Shown piece after piece: positions 35,829-44,672 of a stretch of 64,000 nt of DNA. The notes beneath the pieces are model-generated. The model did not search any database and was not told the origin of the DNA. It saw only the letters and a list, made by a program, of their open reading frames with translations. Each line of letters opens with the position of its first letter. Position 1 is the stretch's first letter. The position numbers were made by a program, and so were the translations under genes. The stretch is from Pirellulales bacterium (GTDB lineage Bacteria; Planctomycetota; Planctomycetia; Pirellulales; JANQPP01), in contig JANQPP010000076.1 in the NCBI GenBank assembly GCA_028289405.1, positions 1 to 64,000 of the forward strand, read 5' to 3'.

Positions 35829-36530
35829 TCACGAACACGCTGTTGGGATGGCTGAGTCGGCCAGTCGTTCCCGCAGCAATCGGTCCAAAGTATCCCGATC
35901 CTCCGGCGGCACGCGGAGCTTGAATGTTCCTTGGCGAAGCTTCAGTTTGAGAAAGTCTGGCGTGCGGACGTCCCAACGAAACCCCAGCACATCTTGCCAG
36001 AGCACGAAACGCAGGCCGGAAAGAACCACCCCATGGTCCCGTATTTCGACGGTCATGCGGTCCATCCGCCACCACCAAAAAAATACAAAATGATGGGCAA
36101 GCAAGACCGCCGATGCGAACAAAAAGGCCTCGCCACCAAACAAGAAATAAGTATGGCGGCCAGGGCGTGGCATCAGCAAAGGATTATCAAGGAAAGGCAC
36201 CAAAACTATCCAGACGAAAGTCAGGGGCACGAGTAGCCCCAGCCAAATCACCAATTCCGCGCGGAATTGGTGGGTCGTCCGCCATACGAGCGGGCCACTC
36301 TGGATTTCCACGCGGTGACGTCGCACGGCCAAATACAGCACCGTCAGGAAAATGGCGGCGCCGACGAACGCCCCCAGTTGCAATGCCCGACTCTCCTGCG
36401 CGGCATTGAATTGGCGAAAGATGGGGGCCAAGGCCGCGCAAACTAGCCCGATCAAACCGGTCAACCACAGCAGGTTTCGCAGGCCGAATTGAGCATTCGA
36501 GGGAGGAATCGGTTTCACGGCGTTTGTCAC
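35829..36530 (-). CDS. Membrane protein with C-terminal PH-like domain, short form
   Basis: The 233-residue protein has about four membrane segments (GLRNLLWLTGLIGLVCAALAP, LGAFVGAAIFLTVLYLAV, LVIWLGLLVPLTFVWIVLV, FLFASAVLLAHHFVFFWWW). A ~75-residue soluble C-terminal domain follows: RMDRMTVEIRDHGVVLSGL...WQDVLGFRW...LKLKLRQGTFKLRVPPEDRDTLDRLLRE. The same domain occurs twice in the neighbouring 36559-37932 protein. Its pattern suggests a PH/bPH-like beta barrel. The two genes are 28 bases apart. Function is unknown. Confidence 0.8.
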   Translation of the reverse strand: MTNAVKPIPPSNAQFGLRNLLWLTGLIGLVCAALAPIFRQFNAAQESRALQLGAFVGAAIFLTVLYLAVRRHRVEIQSGPLVWRTTHQFRAELVIWLGLLVPLTFVWIVLVPFLDNPLLMPRPGRHTYFLFGGEAFLFASAVLLAHHFVFFWWWRMDRMTVEIRDHGVVLSGLRFVLWQDVLGFRWDVRTPDFLKLKLRQGTFKLRVPPEDRDTLDRLLRERLADSAIPTACS

Positions 36531-36558
36531 GAATTAACTCACCATTCCGACTTCGAAT

Positions 36559-37932
36559 TCAGGATTCAGCGGCTCCCTGCAGGAGAACATGTTCGCCTAT
36601 CAATCTGTCCAGAGTTTCCCGATCCTCCGAAGGCACTTGGACGCGGACGATGCGGTCCCGAAGTTTCAATGTGAGCAGACCGGGCACGTCTTTATCCCAG
36701 GCATGCTCCAGCACGGCATCCCACCGGAAAAAGTGGTTCCCGCCCAGAATAAACCCGTTCTGGAAGATTTCCAGCGATTCGCGGTCCAGGTTCCACCACC
36801 GGTTGTGGATCACCACGTCCACGAAAATCCCGACCGCAATAGATGACGTAACAAATGAAAACAAGATACAGAATTCGCGAAAAGATTTGTAAATGTAGTT
36901 TCCATCGATATCATTCACGATCCATCCCAGTCCGACGAAATAAACAACCAATGCTTCGACATGAAATCTTTCGCCCGGCTCATGTCGCCGGTCGTGGATC
37001 AATATTCGCTCTCCCGCTTGCCGCTCATTGCGCCAGCGTTTCCGGCAACAGAGCGTGGCGAAAACCATACCGAGAAGAATCGGGATGCCGGCGAACAATA
37101 AATCGCCATCGAGCCAAGAAGGGTTTTTGGTCAGGGGAGTGAAGATCCAACACAAGATCGCCACGCCCGCCGTCACGGCGATCAGCCCGCGCACGCTCCA
37201 TTGAAACACCGTGGCGCTGGCCGGACGTTCTAACGGGAGGATGGGTACCGAATCATCCGTCGGCGAAAGGCTGGGGGATGGGACGTGTTCCCGCAACAGG
37301 CCGTCCAACGGGGCCTGGTCCAGCGGAAAGACGTCGAGCACCACCGCCCGTGATTTCGTGCACACAATGCACTGACCAGGCCGGGCCCGGTTCCAATGAA
37401 AGGAAACCATCTTCGACCATGATAGGAAATCGACACCCCCAAAATTGAGTCCGTTCTGCCACGCTTCGAGCGTGGACGCATCGATCTTCCACCATAAATT
37501 TCTCACGGCGACCAGGAGTAGCGTCCGCAGCGGGACGACGGCGAAGGGGAACGCAAAGACGAACATGAGCCAGTCTTGCACGGAGATGCAAAACACGCTC
37601 CAGGAAAGAACCAAACACAACACGCCAAACAAGAAAAGGGAAATCAGGAACGTCCCCAAACAGCCGCTAGCGGAACACGTCGTCGCTTGCCACAGCAGCC
37701 GGCCTCCAGCTTTCTCACACTTCGCCCGCAGCCAGCAGACGTGGGCCACCAGCACGAGTGCGAGTGAAGAATATGAAACCAGCAACACGGAAGCGCCCCG
37801 GCGAATGTCCGTGGGTAGTGCATTCAATAACCACACGGCTACCGCGCACGCCACGCCGGCGAGCGTGATCAAATAACACAGCCCTCGCAGGAGGAAGCGG
37901 AACAGTGAACGCTGCGTGTCGTCGTGAGCCAT
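36559..37932 (-). CDS. Membrane protein with two PH-like domains (internal duplication)
   Basis: The 457-residue protein consists of two similar halves, each with several membrane segments followed by the ~75-residue domain seen in the downstream gene. Domain 1 is at ~147-217 (WWKIDASTLEAWQNGLNFGGVDFLSW) and domain 2 at ~380-450 (WWNLDRESLEIFQNGFILGGNHFFRWD, then VQVPSEDRETLDRLIGEHV). The strong match of domain 2 to the neighbour's end indicates duplication and fusion. It is upstream of and co-directional with the 233-residue paralogue. No catalytic motif is seen. Confidence 0.8.
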   Translation of the reverse strand: MAHDDTQRSLFRFLLRGLCYLITLAGVACAVAVWLLNALPTDIRRGASVLLVSYSSLALVLVAHVCWLRAKCEKAGGRLLWQATTCSASGCLGTFLISLFLFGVLCLVLSWSVFCISVQDWLMFVFAFPFAVVPLRTLLLVAVRNLWWKIDASTLEAWQNGLNFGGVDFLSWSKMVSFHWNRARPGQCIVCTKSRAVVLDVFPLDQAPLDGLLREHVPSPSLSPTDDSVPILPLERPASATVFQWSVRGLIAVTAGVAILCWIFTPLTKNPSWLDGDLLFAGIPILLGMVFATLCCRKRWRNERQAGERILIHDRRHEPGERFHVEALVVYFVGLGWIVNDIDGNYIYKSFREFCILFSFVTSSIAVGIFVDVVIHNRWWNLDRESLEIFQNGFILGGNHFFRWDAVLEHAWDKDVPGLLTLKLRDRIVRVQVPSEDRETLDRLIGEHVLLQGAAES

Positions 37933-38015
37933 GCGCGGACCTGGCGAGGCTCGCTAAGAGTGGATGTGCCGATACCTCATTGTAGACATTCCGTTCGTCG
38001 CGCGGCGACCAACAA

Positions 38016-38303
38016 CTACATCCACAGTAAGCCCAGCACGCCGGCGGCCAACAGCAGGGCCGAATAGCCCACCCCCAACCAACGCATCCAGGGTAGTTGC
38101 AACATGCGTAGTGACACTTCACGGTAGATCGCCAGTGGACGGCTTCGGGCACACCTGGCGAGGACGATGGGGCTGTTCAGGACGCGAATAAAGAATCGGA
38201 CCCAATACCCGTAGGTCAGCCCGATCAAGAGCCCCCAGATGCCGGCGGCCACCAGCAGCCAGAGGAAAACTCTCAGGGCGAGGGACAAGTGGGGTCCAAG
38301 CAA
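38016..38303 (-). CDS. Small membrane protein
   Basis: The 95-residue protein has three hydrophobic segments (LSLALRVFLWLLVAAGIWGLLIG, YWVRFFIRVLNSPIVLA and WLGVGYSALLLAAGVLGLLWM). It would start at TTG 38303 with GGAG upstream. The frame is clean and strongly membrane-like, but the TTG start and lack of a recognised family leave doubt. It lies upstream of the duplicated membrane protein gene in the same orientation. Confidence 0.55.
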   Translation of the reverse strand: MLGPHLSLALRVFLWLLVAAGIWGLLIGLTYGYWVRFFIRVLNSPIVLARCARSRPLAIYREVSLRMLQLPWMRWLGVGYSALLLAAGVLGLLWM

Positions 38304-38637
38304 AACCGATCTCCGGCGCTGGCGAGTTCAACCGACCCAGCGAATCCTCGGAGATCCGGCGCATCGAGTCAAGCAAAATGCCGTGGCCAGTCTTTCGCCT
38401 GACATCTGACGCCGGGGCCGCATCACCAACGCGATCACCGAAACGCGCTCGGGTGCGCCGAAAGCAAAAAAATCCGCCACGAAATCCGGTCGTGGCGGAA
38501 GCATTGACCTTGGATTAGCGGACCGCTCCGGTAAGCACTCCAGCGGCAAGGCCGATTACCTTAGCGGCTGGGAACAAAACACCACGGCATCCGCGAAATC
38601 GGGCTTCCAGAGGCCGTGGAACGCCGCTGGACGAAGG
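38304..38637. other. 334-bp gap downstream of the peroxidase gene
   Basis: This region holds the peroxidase terminator at 38464-38498. No gene is supported in the rest. Confidence 0.6.
38464..38498 (-). terminator. Rho-independent terminator of the peroxidase gene
   Basis: On the minus strand a perfect 9-bp stem CCGCCACGA/TCGTGGCGG (38474-38482 and 38490-38498) is followed by a run of seven T (within ATTTTTTTGC). It lies ~140 bases after the peroxidase stop. Confidence 0.85.
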
Positions 38638-40770
38638 TCAGCGAAGGTTTCGTCCGTTGGCGTTTGGCATCGCGTCCCTGAAACCGATCGAGGCAAAGAC
38701 CGCATCGCGTACCCGGGTACGCCGCTCACGCCTGTCACGGTCAGTGTCATCATTCGTTTCCACGCCTTCAATGCCGAAATTGACGCCGCGTAGAGCCTGG
38801 TCACCGGAGGAGACCAAAACGTCCACGGTGGTGGGCGACGTCTCTGATGCTCCGTCGGTCAACACGACGCGTACCTGATAATCGCCAGTCTCCGTCACGG
38901 AGGTGAAACGATAATGTCCATGATGGTTCGTGGTCGTGGTATCGATGACTTCACCGGCCTCGTTGAGCAATTCCACCGTGAATCCTGCCAGCCCAACTTC
39001 AGGCCGGTTTCGCATGCCGTTGCCGTCGTTGTCCGCGAATACTCTTCCGGAGATCTCGGCGCGCATGAAAAAGACATTGTTCTGTAAATTATCGACCGTC
39101 GTGTTCCGTGTGATGATGTCCGCCAGCGACGTCGACTCAATCTGCCGTAGGGCCCTGCCGGAGAACATGTTCTGGTACCAAAATCGATCACCATCGCGGA
39201 GCCGCTCGAATTGGTCGCTAACGATGGCCTGGGCCGTTTCGCCCACGAACGCTCCTTCGACGTGATCCTCCGCCAGCACACCGACCCACAGGTCAATGTT
39301 GTCGACGCTGCCGTAAAGATTTTCGAGCTTTTGCTGGATTTCAAGATCGGAAGTAATGTCCGCAAACGTTTCCACGCGCTCCAGCCCGTAGGCTTCTCGA
39401 ACGGAGTTGTAATCGGCCAGGCCATGTTCACGGCCGCGCTCAATGTTTAGCGACGCGAGGTCGAGGCCTCCGGCTCCCGGCTGGCCGAAGAGGAAGTTGC
39501 GCAGGCTATCGACGATTTGCAAATCGAATTCCTCCGACTGCGACGAGGCCAAGTACTTTAGAACGGAATCGATGCCTGTTTCCTGGAGCAGCGCGGGGTT
39601 GAAAAATGACTCGGCCAAGGAAACTCCGTCGCGGACCTCCCGGCCATCGTTTCCGAAGAACTTTACATCGTCGTTGATCAGCGTGTGCATACGGAAAGCC
39701 GCCGTGGAGAACTCGTTGGCGATGCTCGGATCGACCGTTGAGTCGTATCCGACGTAGGCGTCAACCCCCCTACGGCCCAGAAGCGCGGGGAGGAATTCGT
39801 TGAAAGTAATTGCCTGGATTTCAGCGATCACGATGGCCCGCGCCTGTTGGAAAATCTCCTCGTCGGTTAGCGTCGGATCGTTGGTGGCGATCTGTTCCGC
39901 CCAATAGTTGTGTTCGCGGACGAATAAGGTCTGCATCGCCAGCAACCCGGTGTTTTCGTTGGCGCGAATGTCTCCCGTCCTGAAGAATCCTGCCTCGTCC
40001 GTCGGAAGCAAATCACCTTCGCTGGTCAACAGCCTCCCGCCCGAGAATTGGCGCAAGCTGTCAGCTGTCGCCTGATCCGAGCCGTAAATCATCGAACCAT
40101 CAATCCACGCGGTGATGGACGTCGTCTGTTCTCGCGGTGAATCAATGCCGGTCTCCGGGTCAAACACGGAACGAGACGTCGTGATGGTCTGCGTGCCCGT
40201 ACCGGTTGGATCGAAGAACGGATCGCCGGCGGGCACCTCGATTTCGAGCGTTTCGCCGTCCTCCTGGGTCAAGGTCAGGTCAATGTCGTGATCGATGAAC
40301 TGGCCCCAGGCGTAGATAAACGCTGAAATGCCACGTTCGTTTCCAGCACTGACGACTTGTGTATTGAGCACGTTACTGATCTCGCGGGCGCTGAGGCGAT
40401 CGGCTCCCGCTGGAGAGTTGAGCCCATCCTCATACGCCGCGTCGGCAACTCGCAACAGTTGCTCCCCCGCGCTTCCCCATTCAATCTCGGTGAGGTTGTT
40501 CGCCGTGCCGTCATAATTTCGTTCGCTCATCGTCTCCAAAATGTTGTTCACCGCCTGCATCAGGGCACCGACGGTATTCATTCGGACTCCGTCAGTGGAA
40601 TTGTCGATAAAATCGTTTGCCATTTGCACAACTGGATCGTTCACACCCAACTCGGGCATGATCAAGGTATTCCGTAGGTCAGCCGCGAGTAGTTCACGTT
40701 GTTCCAGGTTTTCGATGGTCAATTTCAGGCGAGTTTGGCGCGCACGTTGAGCGGAGAAGTTGTTCTTCAT
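38638..40770 (-). CDS. Secreted animal-type heme peroxidase with SdrD-like B domain
   Basis: The 710-residue protein belongs to the peroxidase-cyclooxygenase superfamily. The distal motif WGQFIDHDIDL is at ~153 with His ~159. WIDGSMIYGSD, LFVREHNYWAEQ, the proximal FRMHTLINDD (~357) and LNIERGREHGLADYN are canonical, so heme binding and halide/peroxide oxidation are expected. The N-terminus has no classical signal peptide but bears IENLEQRELLAA, the LExRxLLA export signature of planctomycetes. At ~570-670 there is a carboxypeptidase/SdrD-type beta-sandwich (ISGRVFADNDGNGMRN...HYRFTSVTETGDYQVRV). A short charged tail follows. ATG 40770 with AGAGGAA upstream was chosen over a longer frame. Confidence 0.93.
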   Translation of the reverse strand: MKNNFSAQRARQTRLKLTIENLEQRELLAADLRNTLIMPELGVNDPVVQMANDFIDNSTDGVRMNTVGALMQAVNNILETMSERNYDGTANNLTEIEWGSAGEQLLRVADAAYEDGLNSPAGADRLSAREISNVLNTQVVSAGNERGISAFIYAWGQFIDHDIDLTLTQEDGETLEIEVPAGDPFFDPTGTGTQTITTSRSVFDPETGIDSPREQTTSITAWIDGSMIYGSDQATADSLRQFSGGRLLTSEGDLLPTDEAGFFRTGDIRANENTGLLAMQTLFVREHNYWAEQIATNDPTLTDEEIFQQARAIVIAEIQAITFNEFLPALLGRRGVDAYVGYDSTVDPSIANEFSTAAFRMHTLINDDVKFFGNDGREVRDGVSLAESFFNPALLQETGIDSVLKYLASSQSEEFDLQIVDSLRNFLFGQPGAGGLDLASLNIERGREHGLADYNSVREAYGLERVETFADITSDLEIQQKLENLYGSVDNIDLWVGVLAEDHVEGAFVGETAQAIVSDQFERLRDGDRFWYQNMFSGRALRQIESTSLADIITRNTTVDNLQNNVFFMRAEISGRVFADNDGNGMRNRPEVGLAGFTVELLNEAGEVIDTTTTNHHGHYRFTSVTETGDYQVRVVLTDGASETSPTTVDVLVSSGDQALRGVNFGIEGVETNDDTDRDRRERRTRVRDAVFASIGFRDAMPNANGRNLR

Positions 40771-41482
40771 CGTTTCGTTCCTCTGTTCCAAGAGATGAGA
40801 TTTCCACCGCGAGCAGTACTTCACGGCGGACCGGACAAATCAGAAAAGTCGACGGGAGCGGCGCTGGAACAACCTCAAACGCGCCGTAAGTACGTCACGT
40901 TGAGTCGGTCTCTTCCGTTACCTGGACCATGCGCGGTGTCCGTACGCGCAATTCGATGCGAAGGGGCAAGAGTCGCCCCGATTGAATGGAATCATCTCCT
41001 CGCCCCACGTTGTCCCGCACGAGATTGAGCGGCGGAAATCGAACCGTACGTGGCGCGAGTGAAAAGACGAGCGTAAAAGGCATGGACCTCCGCGTTCTGC
41101 TGGGAATTGGGCCCCGGTGGTGAAACATCCTCTCGCCATAACTTAACAGTGGCGCTATCCGCTTCTCCGGTTACACCTGCCAAAAGAATTTTTTTGCTGT
41201 AACCTCAAACGCGGTTGGAACCACAATACTATGGGGCTTTTAAAGCCAACGAACAAAAAACTTTCCGTTTGTTTCGTCCCTCGGTCGGAAACGACGACGG
41301 ACGATGGGAGGATCTCGCGATATCAAGCTTGAACAGGTAGATTGACCGCAGTACACTCGCGCGGCCCTTTCAGCGAGACGGACTCCATGGTGACGAACTG
41401 CGACGCCTTTCCCCTCCTCACCGGAATTGCCGAAGATTTTGGCTGTGCGGGGGTCGAATTGTGGGCATCCGTCCTGCATCTG
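40771..41482. other. 712-bp divergent control region between peroxidase and ECF sigma genes
   Basis: A 13-base direct repeat AACCTCAAACGCG occurs at 40871-40883 and 41201-41213. The second is preceded by TGT, giving TGTAACC, similar to some ECF -35 elements, but no fitting -10 follows. Frames open here are antisense shadows or the upstream extension of the sigma frame. No RNA gene is recognised. Confidence 0.45.
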
Positions 41483-42067
41483 ATGTCCCGTCTAACCGAG
41501 GACATTGCAGATTCGAGCCTTGGCGGCGAACAAGCCGAGATAAATGCCTGCCTCAACGGGGACCACGAAGCCTACGAACGTCTTGTGCGCCGTTACCAAC
41601 AGCAAATCGGCAATTTGCTTTGGCGATTTACCCACAATCCGGCGGAGCACGAAGATCTCGTGCACCTAGTTTTCGTGGAGGCGTGGGTCAGCCTTGCAAA
41701 GTATCGTGGCAACGGATCCTTTCCGGCGTGGCTTTCCACGATTGCCACCCGTGTGGGGTACGCTTTTTGGAAACGGCAGGCGAAAGCTCGCAAGCGAAAC
41801 GAAATTTCCCTCGAACACGTCGCGGAAAGATTGGCGAATCGCTCCGATACCCAAGACCCTGAGGAGTTTGAATGCTTGGAACGCGCTTTGGCATTGCTAT
41901 CCCCACGAGACCGTTTGGTGCTGACGCTGTTGTATTTGGAAGAGAACACGGTGGAGGAAGCCGCTGAGCTAGCCGGATGGAGCCAATCGATGGTCAAAGT
42001 GCAAGCCCATCGAGCGCGCAAACGATTGAGAAAACTCTTGGAAGGCCATGACGGACACGGATCCTGA
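41483..42067 (+). CDS. ECF-type RNA polymerase sigma factor
   Basis: The 194-residue protein has the two-domain ECF layout. Sigma2 (~30-95) includes DHEAYERLVRRYQQQIGNLLWRFTHNPAEHEDLVHLVFVEAW and AWLSTIATRVGYAFWKRQAK. Sigma4 (~135-190) includes ALALLSPRDRLVLTLLYLEENTVEEAAELAGWSQSMVKVQAHRARKRLRKLL. Start ATG 41483 gives a normal ECF length; in-frame ATGs at 41387 and further upstream would add a tail unlike the family. Its end overlaps the next gene by 20 bases, as expected for a sigma/anti-sigma pair. Probable control is by the downstream membrane proteins. Confidence 0.9.
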   Translation: MSRLTEDIADSSLGGEQAEINACLNGDHEAYERLVRRYQQQIGNLLWRFTHNPAEHEDLVHLVFVEAWVSLAKYRGNGSFPAWLSTIATRVGYAFWKRQAKARKRNEISLEHVAERLANRSDTQDPEEFECLERALALLSPRDRLVLTLLYLEENTVEEAAELAGWSQSMVKVQAHRARKRLRKLLEGHDGHGS

Positions 42068-42338
42068 ATTAGAAATCTTGAGCCGCTATCGCCACGCAAG
42101 GCCCGTCCCAATCGTGGACGTGGTAGACCGTGTGACGAAGACCATTGGAGAATTGCCCCAGAAATCCCGTCGCACTGATCACTGGACGATGGCAGCGTGC
42201 GCGGCAGTATGCGCCAGCGCGGCCGCGCTGTTGTTACTCGCGGCTGTTATTCGTCCCGGCAACGTCGACGAACCTGCCAGCCTCTTCGACTTGGTCGTCG
42301 ACTCCCAGGATGTCGATGTTCAGTCACTCTTGCACTAA
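42048..42338 (+). CDS. Putative membrane anti-sigma factor
   Basis: The 96-residue protein has a soluble N-terminal part (TDPELEILSRYRHARPVPIVDVVDRVTKTI), a single membrane segment (MAACAAVCASAAALLLLAAVI) and a ~25-residue outer tail. Start overlap with the ECF sigma gene and the topology (N-terminus inside, one span) fit a small anti-sigma factor of the CnrY type. No zinc-binding ZAS motif is present. The assignment rests on context and topology. Confidence 0.65.
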   Translation: MTDTDPELEILSRYRHARPVPIVDVVDRVTKTIGELPQKSRRTDHWTMAACAAVCASAAALLLLAAVIRPGNVDEPASLFDLVVDSQDVDVQSLLH

Positions 42339-42351
42339 TTTGGAATGATCG

Positions 42352-42813
42352 ATGCCCGAACAAAAGCCGGTCGATACGCCTTCACCAAAAGGCGGAATTA
42401 AGTTGACGCTGGAAGTCGGCCGACCGTGGCTCGTCATTTCGTGGGCACTGTTCATCTTCATCACCGGGACCATTGCTGGCGGAGCCGTGTTACACCTTTG
42501 GCGACCCGGGCCTCCGCCCGAACCCATGGAATCGCCGCTGCCCCGCGATTTTGCACGGCGAATGCATCGCAATTTGGTGCTCTCTGACCAGCAAACCAAA
42601 GAGGTAGAGACGATTGTCGCCAGGTACGAGCCGCTGTTCCGCCGGACGGGCGACGAAGCGAGAGCAAAGTTACGTGAAGATCTGGAGAAAATGAATCAGG
42701 AGATCTTGCCGCTACTTGATCCTCGGCAACGGGCGATTCATCAACGGAAATGGAGAAAGATACTCCGGCCTCCTCGCCATCATCATGGACCGCCACCTCG
42801 GCTCAGGAATTAG
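42352..42813 (+). CDS. Spy/CpxP/CnrX-like periplasmic sensor-type protein
   Basis: The 153-residue protein has one N-terminal membrane segment (PWLVISWALFIFITGTIAGGAVLHLW), then a helical periplasmic domain: FARRMHRNLVLSDQQTKEVETIVARYEPLFRR and LREDLEKMNQEILPLLDPRQRAIHQRKWRK. The helix pattern with 'L-s-x-q-q' and 'L-d-p-x-Q' resembles LTxxQ-family proteins (Spy, CpxP, CnrX, ZraP). A His-rich end (RHHHGPPPRLRN) could bind metal. It is third in the operon, 13 bases after the anti-sigma gene, so it may be the sensor of envelope or metal stress. Confidence 0.7.
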   Translation: MPEQKPVDTPSPKGGIKLTLEVGRPWLVISWALFIFITGTIAGGAVLHLWRPGPPPEPMESPLPRDFARRMHRNLVLSDQQTKEVETIVARYEPLFRRTGDEARAKLREDLEKMNQEILPLLDPRQRAIHQRKWRKILRPPRHHHGPPPRLRN

Positions 42814-42902
42814 CGCGTGTCGCACGGATGTGTAGCCTCTCCGGCGCTGAAATTCACGAGTCGAAACAGCGCAAAAGCCGCTGCACTTAACCAATACACG
42901 CT

Positions 42903-44672
42903 CTAAGCCTCTTCCAACTCCAGTTGGTGAAAGGCGGCGAGTTTCCGCACGGTCTCGTCGTTGAAGTCTCCGAGACCCGTCACGGTCGCGCCGCCGAATC
43001 CCGCGTTCGCGAATAGGGCTTCGACATCGACGGGAGTCAGCGGTCGGGAAAAATAGAATCCTTGGCCGTAGGAACAGCCCAACTTTTGCAGCGCGACCAC
43101 TTGCCGAGGATTCTCCACGCCTTCGGCAACCAGCGTGGCTTTTAGATTCCGCACCAGAGAGGCCAAGGAATTGACGATCGCCGCGCCATCCACGGAACTC
43201 TCCACCCGCGTCACGAGCGAGCGGTCGATCTTCACGGTATCGATCGGGAAGCGGTCGATGGCGGAAAACGTGGAAGTGCCCGTGCCGAAATCGTCGATGG
43301 CGATGCGGGCTCCGATTTTTTTCAGCTCTTGCATGGTGACTAAAATCGATTCGATATCCCCCAGGTAGAGGTCCTCCGTGATCTCCAACTGAATACGGTT
43401 CGCCGGCACCTCGGACTGCCCGATGACTTCTCGGAAATCCTCGACGATGCGTGGGTCCGAAAACTGTTTTCGCGAGACATTGACGCTCATCACCTGCGGC
43501 GCATTGACGGAGAATTCCTCCATCCACTGGCGCATTTGCCGCAGGCTCTCCCGCAGCACCCATTTGCCAAGATCGAAAATCAATTCGGAGTCTTCGGCGA
43601 TGGGTACGAATTCCTGCGGGCCGATGGGGCCGAGTTCTGGATGGTTCCAGCGAAGCAAGGCTTCCACGGCTTTGACTCGTCCCGATACCAACGAAACGAT
43701 CGGCTGATAGGCGACATGCAGTTCATCGCCAGAAACCGCGTTGCGCAAGTCCCGCTCGAGCCGCGTGCGGCGGAGCAGCCGGCTTCGCATGTCGATCTCG
43801 AAAAAGGCGACCCGGCCTCGTCCGCTACGTTTGGCTTCGTACATGGCCGAGTCCGCGTCGCCGAGCAAGAGGCTCGCGCTTTCATAGCGCTCGGTCTTGG
43901 CCACCACGCCGATGCTCGTGGTGGTGGTAATGCTGATGCCGTTCAGTGTGTAGGGTTGGGACAGGGATTTTAGCAGTCCAAACGCCAAGGATTGAATCTC
44001 TTCAAAGTTTTCCGCGTCCCGCACGACGGCGACGAATTCATCCCCCCCCAGGCGGGCGACGATCCGTGCCACCGATTCGCGGCTGGGAAGGCTGGCGATG
44101 CCCAAATACTGTTCCACGCGGCGGGCGAATTTGACCAACAGAGCGTCGCCGATGTCATGCCCATGCAAATCATTGATTTGTTTGAAACGGTCCACGTCGA
44201 AAAAGAAGAGCGCCGAGATTCGGCCACCGGTTTCTTGCTCCAGCATCTTTTCCAGGAAGAGCATCAACTTGGCCCGATTGGGCAGATCCGTCAAAGCATC
44301 AGTGAAGGCCGCGCGGTGCAGTTCTCTTTGTTTCCGGCGGACGGCCAGACGGGATCTCTGGGCTTGCTGTAGCGCGCGGTCGCGTTCGAAGACTAGCAAG
44401 CACATCTCACGAAAACGGCGGACGAAGAACACCAGCCCGGCAAATACTAGGTAGATGCAGGAGAGAAAGATCTCATCGAGTTCCCATGACTCGTGTTTCT
44501 CGACGAACTCGACAAACTGTTCGAACAGCTCGAAGTGTCCGGCAACGATGTAGAACACCACGCAAAGCAAAAAAATCAGCGTGAGGTCGAGCGCAATCTT
44601 TTTGCGCAGTTGAGCGAAGCTCTTCGACCTCAGCAATATCAGGGAAGGAGGCAGTGGAGGGTTATCAGTCAT
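42903..44672 (-). CDS. Membrane GGDEF-EAL protein (c-di-GMP turnover)
   Basis: The 589-residue protein has two N-terminal membrane segments (LDLTLIFLLCVVFYIVAGHF and LSCIYLVFAGLVFFV). A GGDEF domain (~125-290) has an intact ARLGGDEFVAVV; the sequence nine to six residues before it is not RxxD, so no inhibitory site is expected. An EAL domain (~310-560) has AVEALLRW, NVSRKQF, LEITEDL, IDDFGTGTS, VKIDRSLV and AEGVEN, all consistent with activity. Both diguanylate cyclase and phosphodiesterase functions are possible. ATG 44672 follows GGAGGGG and overlaps the stop of the preceding outer-membrane-like gene by 8 bases, which indicates an operon. Confidence 0.92.
   Translation of the reverse strand: MTDNPPLPPSLILLRSKSFAQLRKKIALDLTLIFLLCVVFYIVAGHFELFEQFVEFVEKHESWELDEIFLSCIYLVFAGLVFFVRRFREMCLLVFERDRALQQAQRSRLAVRRKQRELHRAAFTDALTDLPNRAKLMLFLEKMLEQETGGRISALFFFDVDRFKQINDLHGHDIGDALLVKFARRVEQYLGIASLPSRESVARIVARLGGDEFVAVVRDAENFEEIQSLAFGLLKSLSQPYTLNGISITTTTSIGVVAKTERYESASLLLGDADSAMYEAKRSGRGRVAFFEIDMRSRLLRRTRLERDLRNAVSGDELHVAYQPIVSLVSGRVKAVEALLRWNHPELGPIGPQEFVPIAEDSELIFDLGKWVLRESLRQMRQWMEEFSVNAPQVMSVNVSRKQFSDPRIVEDFREVIGQSEVPANRIQLEITEDLYLGDIESILVTMQELKKIGARIAIDDFGTGTSTFSAIDRFPIDTVKIDRSLVTRVESSVDGAAIVNSLASLVRNLKATLVAEGVENPRQVVALQKLGCSYGQGFYFSRPLTPVDVEALFANAGFGGATVTGLGDFNDETVRKLAAFHQLELEEA

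Noticed and set aside
40871-41213. Paired ECF promoters from the AACCTCAAACGCG repeat
   Set aside because: The 13-base repeat is real, but neither copy has a convincing -10 at 16-17 bases.
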